From the NCBI RefSeq assembly GCF_004217555.1, contig NZ_SHKW01000001.1, positions 1,054,001-1,118,000 of the forward strand: a stretch of 64,000 bases of DNA. Direction: 5' to 3'. The notes under the pieces are model-generated. The model was not told the origin of the DNA, searched no databases, and was given only the letters and a program-made list of their open reading frames with translations. Made by a program: the position numbers and the translations under genes. Source of the DNA: Edaphobacter modestus (GTDB lineage: Bacteria > Acidobacteriota > Terriglobia > Terriglobales > Acidobacteriaceae). Positions 16,792-26,243 of the stretch are shown in pieces. Positions within the stretch are counted from its first letter, which is position 1. Each line of letters starts with the position of its first letter.

Positions 16792-18048
16792 CTAGCCCAG
16801 AATCCCGAGGAACCCGGAACGTTCGAGAGCTCCCCCAGGAAAGACAAGATCAAGGTTCCGGCTTCCAAGCGAATGTGCCGCCGCTTCTCCAAGGACTCTC
16901 CTAAAATCTGTGGTTACAGCAAGATCCCGGCCTTCGTTCAACCTTTCGTTATCCAGTCCAGGCCACTGACCATAGACCTTTCCACCTCTTACATCTCCCC
17001 CTAGAACGAACATCACATTCGCATGTCCGTGATCAGTTCCCCCGGTCCCGTTCTGGCGAGCGGTACGGCCAAACTCCGACATGGTAACTAAAGTGACATT
17101 ACCAGCGTCGCCATCCATATCTTTCCAGAAGGCGGAGATGGAGTCGGAGAACTCGCGGAGCCGATTGGCAAGTTGTCCCTGGCTATTTCCCTGATTTTGA
17201 TGGGTATCCCACCCTCCAATATCGGAAAACGCTGCCTCCACACCGAGGTTGGACTTCAAAAGCTGGGCGAGCTGCCGCAGGCTGTTGCCGAAGGAGGTTC
17301 CTGGGTAGGTCACCCCAGTCGCCGGCTGGTATTTTGAGGGGTCTGCCGCCCTAAGCATCTTGACGGCCTCGAAGGTCTCCCGGCCGGTGCCATGCAGGAT
17401 GGAGTTTGAGCTGGAGTCGTACATGGCCTGAAAGGCATTGCTGATCGGCGAGGCCTGCTGGCCCTGACCTGCAATGGAAAAGTCCTTCAGGTGGTTCATT
17501 GCGATCGCCGGCACACGCCCCTCAAGCGTTCTGGGCAACTGAGCCCCGAGAGCCACGGCACGAAAGGGTGACGAAGCCCGATGGCGATCTTCTTCCTGCA
17601 GCGCCCGGTTGAGCCAGCCATCCGCAGTGACCTTCACTCCTGGCGTTCCACTCTCCATATAATCCTGCGCGTCGAAGTGGGAGCGGGTCATGTCAGGCGA
17701 TCCAGCGGCATGCACCATCGCCAGATGGCGCTGATCATACAGCGGCTTGAGCGAAGCCAGGGCGGGATGCAGGCCGAAGAAGCCGTCCAGGTCCAGCACC
17801 TCCTGCTGGCGGATCGCGATGGAGGGGCGCATGGCGTAGTAGTTCTTTTCGCGGTAGGGCACGACAATATTCAATCCATCGGCCGCTCCCCGCTGAAACA
17901 GCACAATCAGCTTTTTATTGTTGGCCGCCGCTGTAGTTGCCTGTGCCATCACGCTGCGCGCAAGGAAGCTGGGGATAACGGAGGTTCCAACCAGCGCTAG
18001 TGCGCCGTCCTTCATGAAACCCCGTCTTGTGATGGATGGATTCGCCAT
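16792..18048 (-). CDS. DUF1501 family Tat-exported protein
   Basis: This 418-residue protein has a twin-arginine signal (ITRRGFMKDG, hydrophobic to about residue 35, cleavage near VMAQ). The mature part has the DUF1501 features: LIVLFQRGAADGLNIVVPY, MVHAAGSPDMTRSHFDAQDYME, IGGWDTHQNQG and MSEFGRTARQNGTGGTDHGHANVMFVLGG. These resemble the alkaline phosphatase/sulfatase superfamily, but no activity is established. DUF1501 genes usually pair with DUF1800 genes; a partner is not seen within this window, so the pair is broken or the partner lies elsewhere. Confidence 0.9.
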   Translation of the reverse strand: MANPSITRRGFMKDGALALVGTSVIPSFLARSVMAQATTAAANNKKLIVLFQRGAADGLNIVVPYREKNYYAMRPSIAIRQQEVLDLDGFFGLHPALASLKPLYDQRHLAMVHAAGSPDMTRSHFDAQDYMESGTPGVKVTADGWLNRALQEEDRHRASSPFRAVALGAQLPRTLEGRVPAIAMNHLKDFSIAGQGQQASPISNAFQAMYDSSSNSILHGTGRETFEAVKMLRAADPSKYQPATGVTYPGTSFGNSLRQLAQLLKSNLGVEAAFSDIGGWDTHQNQGNSQGQLANRLREFSDSISAFWKDMDGDAGNVTLVTMSEFGRTARQNGTGGTDHGHANVMFVLGGDVRGGKVYGQWPGLDNERLNEGRDLAVTTDFRRVLGEAAAHSLGSRNLDLVFPGGALERSGFLGILG

Positions 18049-18159
18049 GAGACCTCTCGTGGAAGCAGTCAGTGCCGATTGCTAAAGTCCTTGTCTTAAC
18101 AACTCCATCTCCGGGCGGATGTTTCGCCAGGCCCAACAATCTTCACACACATCCTGGAT

Positions 18160-20346
18160 TCAAAATGCGGCGAGATCGGCAATTGCTTCATAGATGTCGT
18201 GGGACTGCGGAAGAATGACATCCTCGAGAAGAGGTTGATAGGCGACGAAGGTATCCATGGCAGCCACGCGACGCACGGGGGCATCGAGATCGTGGAAGAG
18301 CTCGTCGGCAATGCGCGCTGCGATCTCGGCACCATAGCCCCAGCTCATCATGTCCTCATGGGCGATGATGACGCGGCTGGTCTTGCGCACGCTCTCGGTG
18401 ACGGTCTCCCAGTCGTAGGGGGCCAGGCTTCGCAGATCGATCAGTTCCACATCGATGCCTTTGTCACGATGAATCTTTTGTGCGGCCTGCAGCGCTCTCG
18501 GAACCACAGCGCCATAGGTCACGACCGTAATGTCTTTTCCTGGCCGCACGACATTCGCCTTTCCGAACGGAATCGTATAGTCCGGGCCGGGATAGATTGC
18601 CCTGCCGAAGGTCTCACGGTAGAGGCGCTTGTGCTCGAGAAACAGGACGGGATCGTCGCAGCGGATGGCGGTACGAAGAAGGCCCAGAGCGTCGAGTGCG
18701 TTCGAGGGCATCACAATGCGCACGCCGGGCGTGTGCGTGAAGATGCTCTCGCCTGACTGCGAATGATAGATGGAGCCGCCGGTGAGATACCCCCCTATGG
18801 GAACCCTCATCACGAGCGGGCAGCTGAAGCCGTCGTTCGATCTCCAGCGCAGGACGGCCATTTCGTTTCTCATCTGGTGCATCGCCGGCCAGATGTAGTC
18901 GAAGAACTGGATCTCGACGACGGGTTTTAGTCCGCGCACTGCCATACCGATGGCGCGGCCTACGATGTTTGCCTCAGCAAGTGGCGAGTTCCACACACGA
19001 TCGTTGCCGAATTCGAGTTGCAAGCCGGAGGTCAGCTTGAAGACGCCTCCCTTCCCTTTCAGCTTGCCTTCTCGCAGCGGCTGATCGCGTGTGGCATCGG
19101 CGACATCCTCTCCGAAGACGACGATTCTGTCGTCGCGGCGCATCTCGTCCTTGAGGCAGAGATTGATCAGGTCAGCCATCGTACGTTCGTTCCGGTCGGC
19201 CGTGATCTCCGGCTGCCGCTCAAAACGCCGATCCATCGGTGTCAGGTTTTCGGAGTAGACGTGACGCAGGATGGTGTCGGGAGTGGGGAGCGTGGCCATG
19301 ACAGCCTTATCCGCGGCGCGCTGCACCTCTTCATCGACCTGCCGTTCGAGACGATTGATCGCTTCGGCGTCCAGAATTCCCTCACGGAGAAGCCACATCT
19401 GCAAACGTGAGATCGGGTCGCGCAAGGCGTCCGCCTCAAGCTCTGCGACGGTGCGGTAGAGTCGCTCATCATCGCTCAGCGAGTGCGAATAGGGACGAAT
19501 GACGTGTCCGTGCACCAGAGCGGGTCCCTTGCCTGCACGGCAATACCCCACGGCCTCAACCATCGCGTTGTAGCTGGCGATAGCGTCGGTGCCGTCAATT
19601 TCGGCGAAGTGGAAGTTCGGAAAGTTCGCCACCAGGTGCGAGATGTTTCCACCGGGAGTATTCGCCTCCACCGGCGTGGAGATGGCATAACCGTTGTCTT
19701 CCACGACGAACAGAACCGGCAGCTTGCCGTTACTCGCCGTATTCAATGCCTCCCAGAACTCACCCTGACTGGTTGAGCCCTCACCGATCGAGACATAGGT
19801 GACCTCATCGCCATGAAAGACGACGTCCTTGAACTGGCGATACTCTCCGTCGTGCTTTGCGGCCGCTTCAGGATGTTTGGCGAAATAGCGTCCCGCTTCG
19901 GCGCAACCGACGGCATGCAGGCACTGGGTCGCAGTCGAGGAAGACGGGCTGACGATGTGCAGCTTCGGACTGGACCAATGCGATGGCATCTGACGTCCTC
20001 CGCTTGCCGGATCGCTTGCTGCACCGACGGCCTGCAGGAACTGGTCCTCGACGGTATTGCCGAGAGCCAGGCAGATGGCGCGGTCGCGATAGTACGGAAA
20101 GAACCAGTCGTAGCCCGGCCGCATCGCCATACCTGCCGCCACCAGCAAAGCCTCGTGACCCGCACAGGAGATCTGGAAGAAGATTTTCTGCTGACGTTTG
20201 AGAACGATCTCGCGATCGTCTGTTCGCCGGGAAAGATACATCAGCCGATAGAATTCAACCAGCTGCCCCCGCGTAAGCGTGGTTCCGCTTACTGCACCAG
20301 CAGCCTTCTTCTTTTCGGCAACTCCACTTCCAGATTGACGGGCCAT
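18160..20346 (-). CDS. Branched-chain 2-oxoacid dehydrogenase E1, fused alpha and beta subunits
   Basis: This 728-residue protein joins both halves of a thiamine diphosphate-dependent E1. The alpha part, about residues 25-365, has [12 protein letters not shown] and the ThDP motif [15 protein letters not shown] with EDNGYAIS. The beta part, about 395-728, has [32 protein letters not shown] and [14 protein letters not shown]. The enzyme decarboxylates 2-oxoacids and reductively acylates the E2 lipoyl domain. E2 and E3 genes are not adjacent. The fused form replaces the usual two genes. A TGCAAC/GTTGCA palindrome lies upstream at 20404-20423. Confidence 0.92.
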   Translation of the reverse strand: MARQSGSGVAEKKKAAGAVSGTTLTRGQLVEFYRLMYLSRRTDDREIVLKRQQKIFFQISCAGHEALLVAAGMAMRPGYDWFFPYYRDRAICLALGNTVEDQFLQAVGAASDPASGGRQMPSHWSSPKLHIVSPSSSTATQCLHAVGCAEAGRYFAKHPEAAAKHDGEYRQFKDVVFHGDEVTYVSIGEGSTSQGEFWEALNTASNGKLPVLFVVEDNGYAISTPVEANTPGGNISHLVANFPNFHFAEIDGTDAIASYNAMVEAVGYCRAGKGPALVHGHVIRPYSHSLSDDERLYRTVAELEADALRDPISRLQMWLLREGILDAEAINRLERQVDEEVQRAADKAVMATLPTPDTILRHVYSENLTPMDRRFERQPEITADRNERTMADLINLCLKDEMRRDDRIVVFGEDVADATRDQPLREGKLKGKGGVFKLTSGLQLEFGNDRVWNSPLAEANIVGRAIGMAVRGLKPVVEIQFFDYIWPAMHQMRNEMAVLRWRSNDGFSCPLVMRVPIGGYLTGGSIYHSQSGESIFTHTPGVRIVMPSNALDALGLLRTAIRCDDPVLFLEHKRLYRETFGRAIYPGPDYTIPFGKANVVRPGKDITVVTYGAVVPRALQAAQKIHRDKGIDVELIDLRSLAPYDWETVTESVRKTSRVIIAHEDMMSWGYGAEIAARIADELFHDLDAPVRRVAAMDTFVAYQPLLEDVILPQSHDIYEAIADLAAF

Positions 20347-20403
20347 GCACTTTATCCTGGGCCAGCGCGAAACTCACGCTCCCGAAGAAGATTGTACCGG
20401 TTA

Positions 20404-20423
20404 TGCAACCGAATTGAGTTGCA
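20404..20423 (-). promoter_or_regulatory. Operator-like palindrome upstream of the E1 gene
   Basis: Perfect 6-base arms TGCAAC and GTTGCA enclose an 8-base spacer. The site lies just upstream of a TACAAT -10-like element (complement at 20390-20395) reading toward the E1 gene. No regulator gene is adjacent. Confidence 0.3.
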
Positions 20424-20540
20424 CCGGGCACACAGGAATAAGCGAAACCAAGCCATGATGTCAACACTCTCTCACGCTGGACTCTAAAAAATTGAGTACC
20501 GGTATACGGGACCTGCGACACCTGCGTTGGCTGTGAGGGC

Positions 20541-20587
20541 AGGTCGATGGCGAGATCCTGAGTTTCGTCAGATCTCACCATCGACCT
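20541..20587 (-). terminator. Long hairpin after hppA
   Basis: Arms of 17 bases (AGGTCGATGGCGAGATC and GATCTCACCATCGACCT, one mismatch) surround a 13-base loop and begin 9 bases after the hppA stop on the minus strand. There is no T-run, so it may stabilise the transcript end rather than terminate on its own. Confidence 0.55.
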
Positions 20588-20595
20588 GGGTTGTT

Positions 20596-22905
20596 CTAGA
20601 CAAACAGTGGAGCAAGAACCAGTGTGATGGTCGCCAGAAGTTTGATGAGCACGTGCAGGCTGGGGCCAGCGGTGTCCTTGAAGGGATCGCCCACCGTGTC
20701 GCCAACGACGGCTGCTTTGTGTGCCTCACTCTTCTTTCCGCCATACTGCCCCGTCTCGATAAACTTCTTCGCGTTATCCCAGGCGCCGCCGCCGTTGTTC
20801 ATCAGCATGGCAAGGAGAACACCGGAGATCGTGCCCACCATCAACAGGCCGGCTACCGCCTCCGCTCCGGCAAGGTTAACGGCGTGACCGGCAATCGCCG
20901 GGACAGGAAGAATGGTTCCGGGGGCATAGACAGTCGTATTGGCGTGATAGCTGGGGCTGAGGTGCCGGAAGATCAGCCCGACCGCCACCGGCAATCCAAC
21001 CGCGAGTAGACCTGGGACGACCATCTCACGCAGTGCGGCCCCGGTGACGATGTGGACGCAGCGACCGTAGTCCGGCTTCGATGTCCCCGCCATAATTCCC
21101 GGATTCTCACGGAACTGTGCCCTTACATCCTGAACGACCATCTGCGCAGTACGGCCCACAGCCTTGATGGCGAGCGAGCTGAACAGGTAGGTCAGCATCG
21201 CACCCAGCAGCGCGCCGACGAAGACAGGGACCTGAGCGAGATTGATATCGGTGAAGCTCCATCCTGCGGGCATATAGCCCCCTGCGCTCAAAACCTTATC
21301 GGTGACGATGGTCTTGATCTCCTCGAGATATGCGGAGAAGAGGAGGAACGCCGCCAGGGATGCCGACCCTATGGCGTATCCCTTGGTAAGCGCCTTGGTC
21401 GTGTTGCCCGCTGAGTCCAGCTTGTCGGTGCGCTCGCGAATCTCATGCGGCTGATGCGACATTTCAATGATGCCGCCGGCGTTGTCAGTGATAGGACCGA
21501 AGGTATCCATCGCGAGAATGTAGGCAGCACAGCTCAACATGCCCATCGTTGCGATGGCAGTGCCGTAGATGCCCTTCTCGTACTCGCTGATGCCGACGAT
21601 GCCAGCCAGCCCGCGCACACCGAAGTAGTAACTGAGCAGAAGCGCGGCCGAGATGACAATGACGGGAACTGCCGGGGTCTCCATGCCCACGGCGATACCG
21701 CTGATGATGTTGGTTGCCGGTCCGGTCAGCGAAGCCTCGGCGATGGATTTTACCGGACGATAGATCGACTCTGTGTAGTACTCAGTGATCCACACAAAGA
21801 GGAATGCCGTCGCCAGACCGATAACACCGCAGCCCAGGAGCCAGAGAGGTTCGACCGCCGGTCCGTTCAGCATGGTGTATACCGCGCCCGCAAAGCCGAG
21901 CAGAGCCAGCCCCGACGTGAGATAGAAGCCGCGGTTGAGTGCGTGCATGGGATCTTCGTGCTCACTGCACTTCACCACAAAGACGCCGGCGATGCTGGCG
22001 ATCAGGTTGACCGCGTGCACGATGAGGGGAAAGAGGATTCCCTTGATGCCGAAGACGGGATACAGGGCAGCGCCGAGGACCATCGCGCCCACGTTTTCGG
22101 CGGCAGTGGACTCGAACAGGTCGGCTCCACGGCCGGCACAATCGCCGACGTTGTCTCCAACGAGGTCCGCGATTACTGCGGGATTGCGGGGGTCGTCCTC
22201 CGGTATTCCGGCCTCCACCTTCCCTACCAGATCGGCGCCCACGTCCGCGGCCTTGGTATAGATGCCGCCTCCGAGCTGGGCGAAGAGCGCCACAAGGGAC
22301 GCCCCAAAGCCGAAGCCCACCAGCTGGTACGGCACAGCCCTGGGATTTTCAAGACCACCGAAGAGGAGAAACAGTACTCCGATACCAAGTAGCGAGAGCG
22401 CAACAACCACCAGTCCCGTGACTGCGCCTCCGCGCAGTGCCATCTGCAGGGCCAGGTTCAGGCTCGTACGAGCCGCCGAGGCGGTGCGGATGTTGGCGCG
22501 GATGGAGCAGTACATCCCCGTGTATCCAGCGAGCGCAGAACAGATCGCTCCCGTCAGAAAGCTCACCACCGTCTTGACTGCGTAAGGCGCCGTTCGATCC
22601 GACATGTGATAGCCGATGAAGAGTACTACTGCCAGGATGATTGCAATCACGCCGATCGTCCGGTACTGGCGCTTCAAAAAGGCCTCGGCGCCCTCGCGGA
22701 TGGCGTTTGAGATCACCTGCATGTCCGCGGTTCCGGCATCAGCAGCGATTACGGTGCGGGCCAGAGCTACGGCTGCGACCAGCGCAAGCATTCCTACCCC
22801 AAGCGCGATCCAGAGCCATATCCGCCCATCACTTGCATCTCCCGTCGCAGGTGTGTAAGGAACCTGCTCTTGAAACAAAATAGCCAAAAGGCTTACTGCA
22901 TGCAT
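20596..22905 (-). CDS. hppA: Membrane-bound proton-pumping pyrophosphatase
   Basis: This 769-residue protein, with about 16 membrane helices, couples pyrophosphate hydrolysis to H+ export. The substrate motif DVGADLVGKVEAGIPEDDPRNPA is followed by GDNVGDCAGRGADLFES, and a second acidic cluster (DNAGGIIEMS) and GDTVGDPFKDTAGPSLH near the end bind Mg-PPi. In NTTKALTKGYAIGSA the lysine after NTT is the residue typical of K+-independent enzymes; K+-dependent ones have alanine. The frame opens at 22929, but AAGGAG precedes the ATG at 22905 (MHAVSLL), preferred here. Confidence 0.95.
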   Translation of the reverse strand: MHAVSLLAILFQEQVPYTPATGDASDGRIWLWIALGVGMLALVAAVALARTVIAADAGTADMQVISNAIREGAEAFLKRQYRTIGVIAIILAVVLFIGYHMSDRTAPYAVKTVVSFLTGAICSALAGYTGMYCSIRANIRTASAARTSLNLALQMALRGGAVTGLVVVALSLLGIGVLFLLFGGLENPRAVPYQLVGFGFGASLVALFAQLGGGIYTKAADVGADLVGKVEAGIPEDDPRNPAVIADLVGDNVGDCAGRGADLFESTAAENVGAMVLGAALYPVFGIKGILFPLIVHAVNLIASIAGVFVVKCSEHEDPMHALNRGFYLTSGLALLGFAGAVYTMLNGPAVEPLWLLGCGVIGLATAFLFVWITEYYTESIYRPVKSIAEASLTGPATNIISGIAVGMETPAVPVIVISAALLLSYYFGVRGLAGIVGISEYEKGIYGTAIATMGMLSCAAYILAMDTFGPITDNAGGIIEMSHQPHEIRERTDKLDSAGNTTKALTKGYAIGSASLAAFLLFSAYLEEIKTIVTDKVLSAGGYMPAGWSFTDINLAQVPVFVGALLGAMLTYLFSSLAIKAVGRTAQMVVQDVRAQFRENPGIMAGTSKPDYGRCVHIVTGAALREMVVPGLLAVGLPVAVGLIFRHLSPSYHANTTVYAPGTILPVPAIAGHAVNLAGAEAVAGLLMVGTISGVLLAMLMNNGGGAWDNAKKFIETGQYGGKKSEAHKAAVVGDTVGDPFKDTAGPSLHVLIKLLATITLVLAPLFV

Positions 22906-23098
22906 GCAAAGGTCTCCTTGAATCAGCAATCTGCATCTTCAGCGGACTTTCCTGGGTTGGCTCCGCAGAGCGGCCAATTAGAGCATGCTGCCTCAAACAG
23001 GGTCAATGCAGGGCCTGATGCGTTCTTCAAACCCGAGCCTGCCTGATAAACCAAAGTAATAACACATTCTTTCGCGCCGACTACGCCGAGTTTCTTTT

Positions 23099-24721
23099 TT
23101 GCCGATCAGAAGATCAGCCCAAACGATCGAGGTGCTGTTCGTGCCCGCTTCTTTCCTTCGCCGTCTCCATCTCTGCGCATTGCTCGCGGCCGCGCCAGGA
23201 CTCTTCTCTCAGTCGTCGCAGAGTACATCGGTAAATGCATCGGCGGATGCGATCGTTCCCAATCGGTATCTGGTGGTCTATCGGGACGGCATTGTGCCCT
23301 CCGATGCAGACGCCCGTGCTCAGGCGATTGGCGCACACTTGATGGAGCGGCACGCACGATTTGGTATCGCCGCCATTCAGACGCTTCAGCGTACCTCGCA
23401 TCCCAGGCTGGCGGGCTCGTCCGCGCAAGCGGCGACCGAAGACGATGCAGCGGCCATGCGCCTTCTGGCTGCGCAGCCGGACGTGGAATTTGTGCTCCAC
23501 GATCGGATCGTGACCGCGCACCATCTCCGCGTGCAGCCAGTAGCGGATTCCATCTTCTCGGTTGCGGTGGGTGCCTCCAGTTTCGACACCTACTACAACT
23601 CGCCGCAGGGATGGGCCGTGCGCCAGGTAGGCGGCTACGGCGGCAGCATCCCCGGAGGCCCGATCCACGGGCCCTGGGATACGACACGAGGCCAAGGCGT
23701 CCGCATCGCCATTCTGGACAGTGGCGTGGACGCCTCACACCCAGATATCGCGCCCAACCTCGCGTTGAATCTCTCGGACGTCAACCCGGCCGAGCTGCCC
23801 AGCGTGTGCGACAGCGGGTCGCCCCAGGATCAGGACGGGCATGGAACCTGGACCGCTTCCCTTGCTGCCGCAGCGCTGGGCCCCGGCAGCGGGAAGACCG
23901 TGGGAGTTGCGCCCGCAGCAACACTGCTCAACATCAAGGTGCTGGAACGGATGCCCGCGACAACCGGAACGAGCGATCAGGCTCGTTGCAATGCTGGAGA
24001 GGCGAGTGGCCTGCTGAGCTGGGTAATCCAGGGGATCGACGATGCGATTGCCAACCATGCCGACGTCATCTCCATGTCGCTTGGCACGATGCTCGATCTC
24101 TCGACTGGCGACGGAGCTGGAACGAAGACAGCATTTGACCGCATTACCTATGCGGCCGCTCAGGCAGGTGCGGTTCTTGTAGCGGCGTCTGGCAACGACG
24201 GGACCAACCTTACCAACCCTCGATATGTCGAGATTCCCGCACAGTCTCGCGGCGTGCTTGCCGTAGTCGCGTCAACCAATCCTGAATGCACGGAAAACAT
24301 CAGTGCGGGATCGACCTGCGTGGCGGGCCCGTCTTCGCTCGCCTACTACAGCAACTATGGAGCGCCGCTCAATGCACTCGCGGCTCCAGGAGGAAGCTAT
24401 CCTTCCGGTGGTGACATGGATGTCAGCGGGTGGGTGCGCGGAGCCTGCAGTTCCGGGCTTCCGGGCACGCTGTCGGGAATGCCTTCTGACTCCGCCCACA
24501 GCTTCGGATGCTTCAATCTCGGCCATGCTGCATACGTTCAGGCTATCGGGACCAGCGCTTCTGCTCCGCTGGTAGCCGGGGCCGCCGCCCTCTTGCGTGC
24601 CGCCCATCCGGACTGGCCCGCCGCCACCATCGTCGATACGCTGCGATCCACGGCCATACCGGGAACCTCGACTCTGCCGTTTCCACAGGTGAGCGTGGCT
24701 GCGTACTTTACGCAACCATAA
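23099..24721 (+). CDS. Secreted S8 family serine peptidase (subtilase)
   Basis: This protein of up to 540 residues has a signal-like hydrophobic segment (about residues 18-38) and an inhibitor-like propeptide (about 55-140, RYLVVYRDGIVP start). A subtilisin domain follows, with the triad Asp207 in ILDSGVDASHPD, His248 in DGHGTWTAS and Ser486 in GTSASAPLVAGAAALL. VAASGNDGTN carries the oxyanion Asn. It should be a secreted endopeptidase. The start is uncertain: the frame opens with TTG at 23099, while in-frame GTG codons at about 23132 and 23141 are closer to the signal sequence. It is convergent with a small secreted protein gene. Confidence 0.92.
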   Translation: MPIRRSAQTIEVLFVPASFLRRLHLCALLAAAPGLFSQSSQSTSVNASADAIVPNRYLVVYRDGIVPSDADARAQAIGAHLMERHARFGIAAIQTLQRTSHPRLAGSSAQAATEDDAAAMRLLAAQPDVEFVLHDRIVTAHHLRVQPVADSIFSVAVGASSFDTYYNSPQGWAVRQVGGYGGSIPGGPIHGPWDTTRGQGVRIAILDSGVDASHPDIAPNLALNLSDVNPAELPSVCDSGSPQDQDGHGTWTASLAAAALGPGSGKTVGVAPAATLLNIKVLERMPATTGTSDQARCNAGEASGLLSWVIQGIDDAIANHADVISMSLGTMLDLSTGDGAGTKTAFDRITYAAAQAGAVLVAASGNDGTNLTNPRYVEIPAQSRGVLAVVASTNPECTENISAGSTCVAGPSSLAYYSNYGAPLNALAAPGGSYPSGGDMDVSGWVRGACSSGLPGTLSGMPSDSAHSFGCFNLGHAAYVQAIGTSASAPLVAGAAALLRAAHPDWPAATIVDTLRSTAIPGTSTLPFPQVSVAAYFTQP

Positions 24722-24735
24722 CCATAACGGCAGAA

Positions 24736-25137
24736 TCAGCCTTTCATCCTGTCCTTGACGCTTCGGGCCAGTTTTTCAATCTCCTCGGCTCGTTTGCTTA
24801 CATCGGCCGGCGAGAGTTGCTTTTCGTCCTGAAGCTGCTGTTTAAAGTCGTTCACCAGACCCACCAGCTTGTCGGTGTCCGACTCCAACCGCCTCTGACG
24901 CTCGTTATTCCGCGAGCGTGCCTGCTGCTCGGCTATGCGCGAGCCGAGAATATCCGGACCTGCCGATGGATCGCCACTCCCCATCGGCCCGGTTGCCCCC
25001 ATCGGAGGGAAATTGGATCTGGAAGGGACCTGCTGAATTGGAGGCAGAGTACCGCCTTGCCTCTGGCCCTGCCCAGCTACCAGCGAACTTCCTAAGGCAA
25101 CCAAAATCCACGTGCCGGTGAACCGTAGTCTCTTCAT
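24736..25137 (-). CDS. Small secreted protein with C-terminal coiled coil
   Basis: The ATG at 25137 gives 133 residues starting MKRLRFTGTWILVALGSSLVAGQ, a clear signal peptide; the open frame extends upstream to 25455, but that part looks non-coding. The middle (30-65) is rich in Gly, Pro and Ser. Residues 75-133 are charged and helical (RRLESDTDKLVGLVNDFKQQLQDEKQLSPADVSKRAEEIEKLARSVKDRM), likely a coiled coil. I do not recognise a family. It diverges from mscS with a 99-base shared upstream region. Confidence 0.7.
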   Translation of the reverse strand: MKRLRFTGTWILVALGSSLVAGQGQRQGGTLPPIQQVPSRSNFPPMGATGPMGSGDPSAGPDILGSRIAEQQARSRNNERQRRLESDTDKLVGLVNDFKQQLQDEKQLSPADVSKRAEEIEKLARSVKDRMKG

Positions 25138-25236
25138 ACGGCCTCCTCCTCTCGCCCTTCGCCAATTGCATCCAATCGTGAAGTTCCTGCATGCTGGAGG
25201 GACACAACTCCACTGCGAAAGCGAGATGCCAGTATC

Positions 25237-26178
25237 ATGCTCCATCTGGCCACGGCCCTGCAAGGAACACCCCAGGAAGAACGTCTCTCCTACATCGTTT
25301 CCAACCAATGGCATCAGTATGTTGTTGTCTTTGTTCGCGATAAGGCGCCGCAACTTGTTGCTGTTCTTATTGTCGCCTTTATACTTCTGCGGCTCGTTCG
25401 GTTCTTCGTAACACGATTGCAGCGGCGGGCGGCGCAGCAGGTGGGCAACTTTCATCGCGCGGCGCAGATGCGCACAATGGCGTCAATCCTGCGAGCTACC
25501 TCCTTTGGAGTCATTGGTTTCCTGGCTTTCCTGCAGATTCTGACTCTCTTCGGCATCCCCTACGAACCGCTTCTGGCGTCCGCGGGAATTCTCGGTGTGG
25601 GCATCGGCCTGGGTGCACAGTCTATCTTCAAGGACATGCTGAACGGCATTTTTATTCTGTTGGAGGATCAGTACAACGTCGGCGAGGTGGTCGCCATTGC
25701 CGGTTTGAAGGGCACCGTCGAGGATCTCTCCCTGCGCAGCACGCGCCTTCGCGATGGAGACGGCACGCTCTACGTCATTCCCAACAGCCAGATTGCAACA
25801 GTTTCCAACCAGTCACGAGACTTCTCCGTCGCGCAGCTTTCGGTTTCAGTCGATGCGAGCGCCAATCCGGACCACGTTATGGATCTGCTTCGAAAGCTGG
25901 CGGACGGGGTTCGCGGAGACTCCGCCTTCAAAGATGTCGTCATATCCGACCCGGAGATTCTTGGAGTCAACGAAATTCGCGGCCGCGAGGTCATCTATCC
26001 CATCAATATCCGGGTTCGCGTGAATCAACGGGACGGCGTGTTGCGTGAGCTTCGCCGCCGCATCATCCTGGCTTTCGAAAAAGAAGGCATCCCGCTGGGC
26101 ATCTCGTCGAACATGCTGGTGATGCAGCAGAAGGCTGATCCCACTGCACCTCCGGCAGCTCCGACACTCGGGGGGTAA
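25237..26178 (+). CDS. Mechanosensitive channel, MscS family
   Basis: This 313-residue protein is a small-conductance MscS-type channel of the inner membrane that releases solutes on hypo-osmotic shock. It has three predicted helices: about residues 38-58 (PQLVAVLIVAFILLRLVRFF), 85-105, and the pore helix at about 110-140 (LLASAGILGVGIGLGAQSIFKDMLNGIFIL). The pore helix shows the Ala/Gly packing pattern. The beta domain follows, starting GEVVAIAGLKGTVEDLSLRSTRLRDGDGTLYVIPN. The short length is typical of YggB-like channels. Confidence 0.93.
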   Translation: MLHLATALQGTPQEERLSYIVSNQWHQYVVVFVRDKAPQLVAVLIVAFILLRLVRFFVTRLQRRAAQQVGNFHRAAQMRTMASILRATSFGVIGFLAFLQILTLFGIPYEPLLASAGILGVGIGLGAQSIFKDMLNGIFILLEDQYNVGEVVAIAGLKGTVEDLSLRSTRLRDGDGTLYVIPNSQIATVSNQSRDFSVAQLSVSVDASANPDHVMDLLRKLADGVRGDSAFKDVVISDPEILGVNEIRGREVIYPINIRVRVNQRDGVLRELRRRIILAFEKEGIPLGISSNMLVMQQKADPTAPPAAPTLGG

Positions 26179-26243
26179 CATCAGCCCTTTTGCAATGTCG
26201 TCCAGAACGAAATCTGCGCGCGCGACAATCGAGTCACAGCGTC

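Noticed and set aside
21445..22392. 315-codon plus-strand frame opposite hppA
   Set aside because: It is the mirror of a conserved membrane protein; the His/Asp/Arg-rich translation is typical of antisense frames.
24736..25455. Longer 239-codon form of the small secreted protein
   Set aside because: The first 106 codons overlap the mscS start on the other strand and look non-coding; the signal peptide begins at 25137.
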